Shown: positions 22,177 through 31,803 of the stretch, one piece after another
Layout: every line of letters begins with the position of its first letter
Numbering within the stretch: position 1 is the first letter of the stretch
Source of the DNA: Hydrangea macrophylla
Taxonomy: Eukaryota; Streptophyta; Magnoliopsida; Cornales; Hydrangeaceae
Direction of reading: 5' to 3'
Length of the DNA: 64,000 nt
Assembly (NCBI GenBank): GCA_033977485.1
Contig: CM066994.1
Location: 42,371,155 to 42,435,154, forward strand
Position numbers and translations under genes: made by a program
Notes under the pieces: generated by a model
What the model saw: the letters and a program-made list of their open reading frames with translations, nothing else
Told to the model about the DNA's origin: nothing
The model's database searches: none

Positions 22177-23670
22177 TGTTGGAAAAACAGGTTTAAATGG
22201 AAAGTTTAAACGCGCAGCGGAAAAATCAAGTTATGAAACTTTATTGGCATGCCTGGATCTACTACTCGTCAATTCTACAGATACGCACAAGAGGGGACAC
22301 GAGTTATACCTTAGTGTCTTGAACCCAATTCTGATCTTCAACTTCCAGCAGCCTCCACTAGATGATCTTCACCCTTATGACTCCTGCGGATGCCTGCCAG
22401 AAAGACTAGGGTTGGTGGGAACCCTAATGGAGAGGATAGAGAAAGTTTTGGGACTCCAAAACAGTTTCTGCAGCTTCTGACGTTCAAAACGACGAACAAC
22501 CTTTTCCAGAACGCAGCTGCCCTATTTATAGATTCCCAGAACCGACCTAGACTTCGAGCGATCGAAGTGCCTTCGATCGATCGAACATTCGATCGATCGA
22601 ACCATCTTCGATCGATCGAACCTTCAGACTTCAATCGATCGAGACATCTTCGATCGATCGAACCTGTCTGGACATCATCCTCAAGCATCTTTCCAAGCAT
22701 CCTGGCGGAGCTAAGAGTGGGATCTCCTAGGCTCTTTATTGTTGGCTCAGACCAGTTTGTTAATTACCATGACCAAACTCTTTGATCAGCAAACTAACTA
22801 ACTGGTCAGTTAAAGTTTACTCCACTATAAAACGATAACTGAACTCCAACGCAAAAGAACATATCCGAAGCGATAACTAGACTTGTATGGTGTACTAATG
22901 TCCCTCTACCATCAGCATTCGTAATCATATTCAGGTAATCGGATAACTGTTACTGTCAACCTGAATCATGATTACTTCTTGTATTCCTTGAGTCCCATTC
23001 ACCTCTCATGATTACCAAACATGTTGATAACTCTTATCAACAAGACTGCAGTACTCGGTAATCGACTTGGTGACATTCTCAAGGGAATGCTTACTCTGAA
23101 ACAGAGGGTAGATTCTATCTTGACAATGCATGTTCACAACCCTATGAACATGACATACCCAAGATACCCAGGTGTTGATCTTTTATAGACCTCACTGATT
23201 GGTAAATCAAAGCAGTCATATCCACAGTCTGTGTTCATAATCGTCTCAAGATTGAGAACACGTACCTTATACAAGTTATGAGTTCCTATTGATTGTTTGA
23301 CAGTCTTAAGCGTCAATAGGAAACTCAGGTCCGTCAATGCACTATAAGCACTAGCATATCAACTAAGAGCTACACTCTAGTGATTGAGATTAATCACTCC
23401 ATCCAATGGTAGTTAATTATGCTACAGTGTAGACTTGATGAGGTATCCAGTCTCATCATCCACTGTGACACATTCTAAGTATTAAAGAATAGTAATTCGT
23501 ATCTCACTTGTGTGCATCTCATACACACACGAATTACTTACTATAATACTTAAGGATTAACAATCATCTCATGAAAAGAACATACACAATAAAATGTAAA
23601 GCTGATATCCATATATTAAAATGTCAATGTCTCATACAGAAAGTAATGGTTTGAGGGCACAAACCCAACA
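22177..23670 (-). repeat. E3B 5' LTR
   Basis: 1494 bp, minus-strand start TGTTGGGTTT at 23670, end CCAACA at 22177. It is nearly identical to 14938-16473. U3 is about 1.1 kb, ending at the TATA box (22523-22530); R plus U5 is about 0.3 kb. The 67-codon U3 frame is at 23134-23337. Confidence 0.95.
22523..22665 (-). promoter_or_regulatory. E3B promoter: TTCGATCGATCGAA cluster plus TATAAATA
   Basis: On the minus strand a canonical TATAAATA (plus-strand TATTTATA, 22523-22530) lies about 25 bases downstream of a cluster of self-complementary motifs built on ATCGATCGAT (about 22553-22662). Six to eight copies are perfect or near-perfect palindromes. The position directly upstream of a TATA box is where enhancer repeats occur in other Copia LTRs such as Tnt1 and Tto1; the motif itself differs. 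A regulatory role is inferred. Confidence 0.65.
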
Positions 23671-24537
23671 CAATTAACGTTTACTCCACTATAAAACGAT
23701 AACTGAGCTCCAACGCAAAAGAACATATCCGAAGCGATAACTAGACTTGTATGTTGTACTAATGTCCCTCTACCGTCAACATTGGCAATCATATTCAGGT
23801 AGTCGGATAAACGGTTACTAATAACTTGAATCATGATTACTTCTTGTATTCCTTGAGTCCCATTCACCACTCATGATTACCAAACATGTTGATAACTACT
23901 TATCAACAAGACTGCAGTTCTCAGTAATCAACTTGGTGACATTCTCAAGGGAATGCTTACTCTGTAACAGAGGGTAGATTCTATCTTGACAATATATGTT
24001 CACAACCCTATGAACATGACATACCCAAGATACCCAGGTGTTGATCTTTTATAGACCTCACTGATTGGTAAGTCAAAGCAGCCATATCCACAGTCTGTGT
24101 TCATGATAGTCTCAAGATTGAGAACACGTACCTTATACAAGTTATGAGTTCCTATTGACTGTTTGACAGTCTTGAGTGTCAATAGGAAAGCTCAGGTCCG
24201 TCAATGCACTATAAGCACTAGCATATTAACTAAGAGTTATACTCTAGTGATTGAGATTCATCACTCCATCCAATGGTAGTCAATCATGCTACAGTGTATA
24301 CCTGATGAGATATCCAGTCTCATCATCCACTGTGACAAGTTCTAAGTATCAATAAAAGTAATCTGTATCTCACTTGTATGCATCACATACATACACGAAT
24401 TACCTACTATGATACTTAAGGATTAAATAATCATCTCATGAAAGAAACATACACAATGAAATGTAAATCTGATATCCATATATTAAAATGCTAATGTCTC
24501 ATACATAAAGTAATGGTTTGAGGGCATAAACCCAACA
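23671..24537 (-). repeat. E3A 5' LTR, outer (U3 side) part
   Basis: It resumes after E3B with the second CAATT (23671-23675) and runs to AAACCCAACA at 24537. Joined to 14315-14937 it gives about 1485 bp, matching the 3' LTR (7194-8697). The minus-strand 60-codon U3 frame is at 24000-24182. Confidence 0.92.
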
Positions 24538-25372
24538 TATAACCCATCAGAGAGAGAGTAGTGGTAGAATAGACTTCATGAACTGTGGGATCGTGGCGAT
24601 CACCGTCATCAAGGGGGACCTTAAAGTGACGAAAAATGGAAGTGAGAGCCATGCCAAACGGGAGTGAACTTGATTTAGACTTCTTTTGAGTCTCACATAT
24701 GTGTTTATAGAAGAGAGTGGGTAAGTCAAACTTTTTACCCTCAAGAATACACTAAAGAATAAAAACGTCAAAATAAGAGACATAATCGCGACCACCTACG
24801 CGAGGAACGAGATTATAGGAAATGACATGGTGGAGGAGACGACACTCGAAAGTGAGTTGAGAGGTAGAGGGTTTAGATGGGTGAGCCATTTTGGGGTTCC
24901 CACAAATTTGTCGACAAGCAATTAGCGGATCAAACCCAAAACCAGTATTCCATTTTTTATCCTCATAACGACAAATGTTGCCCATTGGGATTCCAAAAAT
25001 TTGAACCACAAGATCGGGAGTGACAGTGAACTTTACTCCACGAACCATGGAATTAAAAGAGATACGTTGTGGTGAGGGATGAAGATTGGTGAAAAATTCG
25101 CGGACAAGTGTGGGGTAATGGGGCTGAGAAATGGATAGAAATGGGGTCCACCCAAGGGCATCAAATAAAGTGCCAATGCACAAACCATGAGCATTTGAAA
25201 AGTCAGGGTGACGAGTTTTACCTATGATGACTTTCCGATGAACGAATGATTCAGTGTAGCTGGCCCTTCGCTCAGCGTCAAGGAAACGAGTAGGAGGACG
25301 AGGAGGTGGAGGAGCAGTGGCCGGAGCAGATGGACCCTCGGATTCCTTTCGCTTGAGAGATTTGGGAGGCAT
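24538..25372 (-). pseudogene. E2 extra (envelope-like) ORF, N-terminal part
   Basis: The ORF opens at the ATG 25370-25372 (MPPKSLKRKESEG), with a basic, proline-rich N-terminus. A globular region follows whose pattern (FVHRKVIIG, LGWTPFLSIS, YPTLVREFFTNL, VRGVKFTVT, VVQIFGIPMG) resembles the plant transposon-protein domain found after pol in Sirevirus-type elements. Codon 207 is TAG (24752-24754). The frame stays open behind it to 24538, where E3A is inserted. No clear signal peptide or membrane segment is visible, so envelope-like refers to position only. The TAG is followed by TGT, unlike the readthrough context described for soybean SIRE1, so it is probably a mutation. Confidence 0.75.
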
Positions 25373-25555
25373 GACTGCAAAAAGGCAGAAGGATTGAGAT
25401 GGTGAGAAGAGATAGGAAAGAGGAGTGGAGTTGATTTGAAGTGGTAAGGAGGTGGCCGGAGAGACAGGAAGAAGATCAGAGCAGAGGAGAGAGAGAGGAG
25501 TTCAGTAGCTTGACAGAAAGAGGGGTTAGGGTTTTTATAAAACAACGTAGAAGAG

Positions 25556-25790
25556 TTTATATACCCAGAGGTTCAGTCGACTGGGTCGGGCTATCGGTCG
25601 ACTGATCTAAGGTAAGGACAAGAGTTTAGTCGATTGAGTGGGGTCTACAGTTGACTGGGGAGGGTAAAGCAGAATGCTTGTTTTAACGACAAAAATTGGT
25701 CGACTGATGAGGTGATCAGTCAATTGAAAATAGAAGCGGCCGGTCGACTGAAGAAGATGTTCAGTCGACAGTTTTGAGGGAAAATAGTTT
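25556..25790 (-). promoter_or_regulatory. E2 internal promoter-like block upstream of the extra ORF
   Basis: Between the end of pol and the ATG of the extra ORF, the minus strand carries a cluster of CAGTCGACTG-type palindromes (about 25566-25775). This is followed directly by TATATAAA (25556-25563), about 180 bases before the ATG at 25372. The motif type, and the 18 bases starting at the G before GTATATA, closely resemble the LTR promoter (about 15 of 18 positions by eye, TATA then ACTC). This would allow a separate short transcript for the extra ORF. Function is inferred; no transcript evidence is available. Confidence 0.45.
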
Positions 25791-25840
25791 TGTTTAAAAG
25801 ATAGAGATTTCTATAGGAAAAGGGGATCTGAGACACAAAT

Positions 25841-28800
25841 TTATATAATGTCGGCTTGACTAGCCATCCCTAATTCACGACGAATAATACAAAAACGATC
25901 TGCTTAAAGAGGTTTAGTGAAAATATCCGCCCATTGATGATTTGTATCGATGAAAACAAGTTCGACATCGCCCTTTTGAACATGATCTCTAATGAAATGA
26001 TGTCTAATCTCAATGTGCTTAGTTCTAGAGTGTTGAATGGGATTCTTAGAGAGACTAATCGCACTAGTGTTAACACATCTAAGAGGGATGTGATCAAAGT
26101 GAAGTCCAAAGTTTTCTAATTGTTGTTTCATATAGAGAACTTGTGCACAACAACTATCGGCGACTATATATTCGGCTTCCGTTGTGGACAAAGCTACGGA
26201 ATTTTGTTTCTTACTAAACCAAGAGACTAGGGAGTGTCCTAAGAAGTGACACGTGCCACTTGTGCTCTTGCGATCCACTTTGCAACTGGCAAAGTCCGCA
26301 TCCGAATAACTAACCAAGTCAAAGTGAGTGTTCTTAGGATACCATAAACCTAAGTCAATAGTGCCTAACAAGTATCTAAACATGCGCTTAATGGCTACAA
26401 CATGCGACTGTCTAGGTGAGGATTGGAACCTAGCACAAAGACATACACTAAACATAATATCCGGTCTACTAGCGGTGAGATACAACAAACTACCTATCAT
26501 GCCACGAAAATTTTTAGTATCAATAAGTTTTTCGGATTCATCTTTGTCAAGCTTGAGAGATGAGCTCATGGGAGTTCCAATTGGTTTACAATTTTCAAAA
26601 CCAAATCTTTTCAATAGATCTTTGATGTACTTAGATTGGTTTATGAAAATGTCATCTTTGTGTTATTTGATTTGTAATCCAAGAAAGAAATTTAGTTCTC
26701 CCATCATACTAATTTCAAATTCATCTTGCATGCATTCAGCAAATTCCTCACACTTCTTTTCATTTGTAGCACCAAAGATGATATCATCCACATAGACTTG
26801 AATAAGTAGAATATCATTATGAGAATGTTTAATGAAAAGAGTAGTGTCAATTTTTCCTCAAGTAAATCCAAGATCAAGCAAATACTTGCTAAAACGATCA
26901 TACCAAGCACGAGGAGCTTGTTTTAAACCATATAAAGCCTTTGAAAGTTTAAAAACATGATTGGGAAATTGTGAACTTTCAAATACGGGAGGTTGCTTGA
27001 CATAAACTTCTTCCGCTATAAAACCATTTCAAAAGGCACTTTTAACATCCATTTGAAAAAGTTTGAAATCTTTGTGGCAAGCAAAAGCAAGTAGCATTCT
27101 AATAGCTTCTAGTCTTGCTACGGGGGCATACGTTTCCTCATAGTCTATACATTCTTCTTGGTTGTACCCTTGGGCTACCAATCTAGCCTTATTTCTAACT
27201 ACAACACCAGATTCATCCTTCTTATTCCTAAACACCCATTTGGTTCCCATGATGGAATGATCATTAGGTCTAGAAACTAAAGTCCAAACTTTGTTTTTCT
27301 CAAATTGATTTAATTCTTCTTGCATAGCCATAATCCAATTACCATCTTGCTCGACTTCCTCTATGTTTTTAGGTTCTATTTGAGAAAGGAAAGCTAGGTT
27401 GTTGCAAATATTTCTAAGAGAGGATCTAGTAGCTATTCCTTGACCGGGGTCACCTATGATTTGTTCTATGGGGTGACTAGGAACGGTCTTCCAATCTCTA
27501 GGGAGGTCATCTATAATGTTGTCTCTAGGAGGTTCTAGAGAGGTAGGGGAACCTTCCTTAAACTTATCGAAAGGCAAGGAGTTTGAAGTATTAGCTCCAT
27601 CTAGACTTTCTACAACAACATCATCATCATCATCATCCTTTCTTCTAAAGGGATTGGCCTCATCAAATACTACATGCATGGACTCTTGTACGACTAAGGT
27701 CTTCTTATTAAATACTCTATATGCCTTGCTTATTTGTGAATAACCTAAGAAGATACCCTCATCCGACTTAGCATCAAACTTACCTAGTTATCCTTATTGT
27801 TCAAGATGAAGTACTTACAACCGAAAACTCTAAAGTAACCGATGTTAGGTTTTCTACCCTTCCAAAGTTCATAGGGAGTCTTACCAAGATTATTTCTAAT
27901 AACAACACGATAAATAACATAACAAGAAGTGCTAGTTGCTTCGGCCCAAAAGTATTGAGGCAAAGAGTGTTCATTCAATAAAGTTCTTGCCATCTCTTGA
28001 AGTGATCTATTTTTCCTTTCAACAACGCCATTTTGTTGAGTAGTTCTTGGTGCCGAAAAATTATGTCCAAAACCATTTTCATCACAAAAAATTGAAATAT
28101 TTTTATTGTGAAATTCTCTTCCTCTATCACTTCTAAAATTGTTGATGGCATACCCTTTTTCATTTTGAACTCTTTTACAAAATTTTACAAATTTTAGGTA
28201 AGCCTCACCCTTATGAACAAGAAAAATGACCCATGTAAATCTTGAATAATCATCAACAATTACGAATGCATACACTTTGCCACTCATACTTGCTACACGA
28301 TTAGGACCAAATAAATCCATATGAAGCAATTCAAGAGGCCTACTAGTAGAGATCTCCTTTTTCTTTTTGAAAGAGGATTTTGTTTATTTTCCAAGTTGAC
28401 AAGCATCACAAATCTTGTCCTTAACAAATTTTGTTTTTGGTAAACCTTTAACCAAATTATTTTTGGATAAATTTGAAAGAAGATCCATTCTAGCATGTCC
28501 TAATCGTCTATGCCAAAGCCAACTAGTTTCACTCAACACGACAAAGCATTTAACATCTTGAGAGGAAATATCATCAAAATCAATGGTGGAAACATTTTCA
28601 TCTCGATATGCAATGAATAACACTTTATCATCTTTAGCATTCATAATCATGCAATAGTTTGATTCAAATACAACTTTAAAACCTTTATCACATAATTGAC
28701 TAATGCTTAACAAGTTATATTTAAGACCATCAACTAATAACACATTCTCAGTAGTTAAAGAGGAGGTCTTACCAACATTACCTATCTCAATGATTTTTCC

Positions 28801-29028
28801 CTTAGAGTTGTCTCCGAAGGTGACATTTCCACCATCCTTGGGAGAGAGAGTAGAGAACTTGGATTTGTCTCCGGTTATGTGTCTAGAGCATCCACTATCC
28901 AAGAACCATCTATCCTTACTTAAGGATTTTAAGCACACCCATAAAACAAGCTTAAGTAACCCTCTTTGGTACCCAATATTCGTTGGGTCCACTTTTGTTA
29001 GCAAAGGGAGGAGTGTTTCCCTTCTCAA
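25841..29028 (-). pseudogene. pol: E2 pol: protease, integrase, RT, RNase H (broken)
   Basis: Protease has WFLDSGCSRHITGD, with the catalytic Asp codon at 28897-28899. The GAG-pre-integrase zinc region ends CDACQLGK just before a stop at 28384. Integrase (27784-28329) keeps the full DD35E set: HMD, FRSDRG and VVERKN, with 35 residues between the last two. RT spans about 26615-27560; its YVDD box (26783-26794) is intact but stops and shifts surround it. RNase H (25904-26614) has YSDADF and LSTTEAEY. The tail reads past a TAA at the FTKPL box to a stop at 25841-25843. At least six disabling changes are visible. Confidence 0.92.
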
Positions 29029-30617
29029 TCCAAACCATAGTGGTCTTTCTCCTATTTGGACATTTGTAGGTCACATGCCCCTTTCTCATGCAACAGTGAC
29101 AAGTTACTTGAGGATTGAAACTGCTTGAAGTGGATCCTTTTGTGAAAATGCTTTGATGAGAATTGTTTGAGGAACTTGAACTAGTAGAAGCATTACTTGA
29201 AAAGAAATTATTATACTTCTTTTCTTTATAGGTAGGATTGAAACCCAATCCGGCTTTATAAAAAACACATCTTTGTTTTCCCAAAAGCATATTCAAATTT
29301 TGCTAATGTTTTTGTCAAATCTTCAACTTGTTTCTTCAACTCAATATTTTCCTTTTCAAAATCATTTGAAGGAGTTTTTCTTAAAGAAAGCAATTCATTT
29401 TCTTTTCTCAAAGACTCGTTTTGCGATTTTAATTCATTAAGCTCATTTGAAAGTGTGGTGAAATTCTTTTTGAGAACTAGATACTTGGTTCCCATATTTT
29501 CCAATTCCTCATGCAATTCATCAAACGCATTTTGAAGCTCAACATAGTTATGAGATTTATTACAAGAATCATAGTTAGAGTCTACCTCATCACTTTCGTG
29601 TGCCATGAGACAAATGTTAACAACTTCCTCATCACTTGATTCATCTTCGGATGTCTCATTTTCGGAATCATCCCAAGTTGTTGCCTTCATTGCCTTCTTC
29701 GCCTTTTGCTTGAAGTTCTTCTTTAGCAATGGGCAATCGACTTTGATGTGTCTAGGGTTTTTGCACTTGAAGTAAATGATCGGTTTTTTCTTGGCATCAT
29801 TCTCTTTTTGTCCCCTTCTTCTGAAGGTTTTGTCTTTCCTCAAGAACCGTTTAAACTTGCGGGTGATCATGGCTAATTCATCATCTCCATCACCATCATC
29901 ATCTTGGTCATTTGAAGCTTTTAGACCTAAGTTCTTCTTTTTGTCTTCATTGTCGAAGACGGCCAACTCTATTTCATGAGTGATGAGAGATCCCATGAGT
30001 TATTCAATCGAAAGCCTTGAAAGTTCCTTTGCTTCTTGGACCACCGTGACATTTGGTTGCCAATGCTTTGGTAGAGACCTAAGCACTTTCTCAATCATCT
30101 CTTCGTTAGGATACACTCTACCAATATTTTTCAAACTATTAGTAATAGTAGTAAAATGAGTAGACATTTCACTAATAGTTTCATTTGGAAGCATTTTGAA
30201 CATTTCATATGATTGAACAAGTAAACTAATCTTAGACTTTTTGACTTGGTTAGTTCCTTCATGTATGACTTCTAATTTATCCCAAATTTCTTTAGCCGGT
30301 TCATATGAAGAGATCCTATTGTACTCATTAGGGTCTAAGCCACAATATAAGAGATTCATAGCCATAGCATTCATTTTTATGAGTTTCTTGTCACTTTCAA
30401 CATATTCAACTTCCGTCTTAGGAACGGTTTCGGTGCCTACGGTCTTAGTGGGAACATGAGGTCCTTTGACTACGATTTGCCATAAATCGAAGTCTTGAGC
30501 AATAATGTAAATTCCTATCCTATTTTTCCAATAAGCATAATTTGTTCCATTAAAGCATGGAGGTCTTTGGGATGATTGTCCCTCAACATAAGTGATATTG
30601 GTGCTAGTGTTTGCCAT
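28952..30617 (-). pseudogene. gag: E2 gag, long Sirevirus type (broken)
   Basis: The start is the ATG at 30615-30617 (MANTSTN), 60 bases inside the 5' LTR. Segment one (30000-30617) holds the gag core (YWKNRIGIYI, LW.IV..G, EIWDKLEVIHEGTNQVK) and ends at a TAA replacing a Glu codon. Segment two (29256-29996) continues in frame with a basic region, a first knuckle, an acidic linker and a leucine/glutamate-rich coiled coil (around 29300-29480). The first knuckle has lost its first Cys and the Gly before His. A frameshift leads to segment three (28952-29296) with an intact second knuckle, CHCCMRKGHVTYKC. The coiled coil and second knuckle match Sirevirus gag. It cannot make full-length Gag. Confidence 0.9.
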
Positions 30618-30660
30618 GTGATCTTTAACTCAAAGATATATGTAAATCAATACAAGAGCT

Positions 30661-30676
30661 CTTACTCTGAAACCAA
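30661..30676 (-). other. E2 primer-binding site
   Basis: Next to the 5' LTR the minus strand reads TTGGTTTCAGAG. It differs by one base (T for A) from the TTGGTATCAGAG initiator-Met complement used by the other elements here. Confidence 0.8.
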
Positions 30677-30677
30677 T

Positions 30678-31803
30678 TGCTGGCCCAAAAGTTATCCTTA
30701 GAGGGGGGGTGAATAAGATTACTAGCAATTAATGGAAAATTAAAAACTTAAGCAAGAACGATATCAATTATAATAATAATAAAGAGAGATGGAGAGGAAC
30801 ACTTGCAAACCGAGTTTTTCAAGTGGCTTGGCAATCCGCAATCCGTGGCCTACGTCCACCCCTCAAGAACACCTCTTTAGGATTCCACTAAACAATCTTC
30901 TTTAGGTGAAGATTAAACCACTTCTTACAAGTTCTTCTTGAACTCCTTTTACACCTCCAATGAAGAAACCCATCACTTGGTACAAGAATTACACCAACCC
31001 TCTTTACAACTTTGAGGATTGAATAAATGTTTTGGAATAACTGAAATACACTCTCTTGTAGAGTAGATAGATACAATAAGTGCTCTCAATAATAGCTCTC
31101 AAGAGATTACAAATGAAGTCTAGAGCTAGAAGATTGAATCTCACACAACTAGGGCTTGAATCTTTGATTTCAAAAATTGAGTATTCAATGTAATGTAATA
31201 AGTGCTCAACAACCAAATTCAGATGAGTATATATACTCTCTCTTGAAAATTAAAATGTTTGAGGTGGTTGGGAGCATTTAATGCTAAATAAAAACCCTAG
31301 AAAAAGAGCTATTACTGTTTCTGCGTAGTAATCTAGTCGACTGGGCTTGCGGTTCAGTCAACTGCACTTCAAATTTAATAGATTGCGCCATTAAAATAGT
31401 CGACTGAAAAGGGTCCGGTCGACTGAAGGAGGTGAAGCAAAACCTCTGTTTTTCAGCAGAAACCAGTCGACTGAATGATGGTTCCGGTCGACTAAACATT
31501 GAAGGGTCCAGTCAATTGGGGAAGAAGTCCAGTTGACTATTTTTCTTGTGAAAAACAGTTTGCTTGTTTTGAAGATTTGTTAAGTTTTTAAGACCTTGTT
31601 TTGGAGAATCAATCTAACTAACTTTACAAAAAGTCATATAAGAACAAAAAAAGAAAGAAATAATCTTCCACAAGGCTTCCATAGAATATCCATCATCATT
31701 ATAAGGCTCTGTTTGGACAACACACTAAATGAAATCATAAGTACTCAACTTTATAGTTTGTTAATCATCAAAATTACTTAAGGTAGGACCCTTGGGGCTA
31801 ACA
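30678..31803 (-). repeat. E2 5' LTR
   Basis: On the minus strand it starts TGTTAGCCCC at 31803 and ends GGGCCAGCA at 30678. It aligns along its whole length with 4985-6116, with scattered substitutions. It carries a cluster of imperfect CAGTCGACTG palindromes (31334-31540) upstream of a TATATATA box (31228-31235). Length is 1126 bp. Confidence 0.93.
31228..31540 (-). promoter_or_regulatory. E2 LTR promoter: GTCGAC palindrome cluster plus TATA box
   Basis: Transcription would run leftward. The palindromic motif C(A/C)GTCGACTG and its decayed forms (GTCAAC, GTCAAT, GTTGAC) recur about nine times between 31334 and 31540. About 100 bp downstream lies TATATATA (31228-31235). The 3' LTR copy has TACATATA at the same place, one base off. 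Repeated palindromes in Sirevirus LTRs have been reported in other plants; a promoter or enhancer role is inferred from position only. Confidence 0.6.

Larger units (their letters stand above)
14938..23670 (-). mobile_element. E3B: young, nearly intact Angela/BARE-like Copia retrotransposon
   Basis: An 8733-bp minus-strand element with perfect TSD CAATT (14933-14937 and 23671-23675). It is inserted in the U3 of the E3A 5' LTR. It has both LTRs, PBS, a 1.7-kb leader, one gag-pol frame and a PPT. A base-by-base reading of the LTR pair showed about six substitutions in about 1490 aligned bases, mostly transitions, plus one 42-bp tandem-unit difference. This is recent on plant LTR-clock rates. 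The only coding lesion I see is a TAA at gag codon 15. Confidence 0.95.
7194..24537 (-). mobile_element. E3A: Angela/BARE-like Copia retrotransposon, interrupted by E3B
   Basis: A minus-strand Copia element with 1.5-kb LTRs, flanked by TATAA at 7189-7193 and 24538-24542. It is inserted in the extra ORF of E2. Order on the minus strand: 5' LTR (split by E3B), PBS, a 1.6-kb leader, gag, protease, integrase, RT, RNase H, PPT, 3' LTR. The long leader, LTR length and integrase sequence ([30 protein letters not shown]) suggest the Angela lineage; the lineage is inferred from memory of motifs. Compared with E3B its coding region is heavily damaged and lacks the protease active site. Confidence 0.92.
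4985..31803 (-). mobile_element. E2: Sirevirus-type Copia retrotransposon, interrupted by E3A
   Basis: A minus-strand Copia element with LTRs of about 1.13 kb and a perfect target-site duplication ATTCC (4980-4984 and 31804-31808). Read on the minus strand the order is 5' LTR, PBS, gag with coiled coil, protease, integrase, RT, RNase H, an extra ORF, PPT region and 3' LTR. A long gag with a second knuckle, an ORF of envelope-like type after pol and several PPT-like tracts are known traits of Sireviruses (SIRE/Maximus lineage). Without the nested E3A/E3B block (7194-24537) it is about 9.5 kb. Multiple stops and frameshifts make it non-autonomous. Confidence 0.9.

Noticed and set aside
24752..24754. 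TAG in the E2 extra ORF as programmed readthrough
   Set aside because: The base context after TAG (TGT) does not fit the readthrough context described for SIRE1, and the stop lies inside the ORF rather than at the pol boundary.
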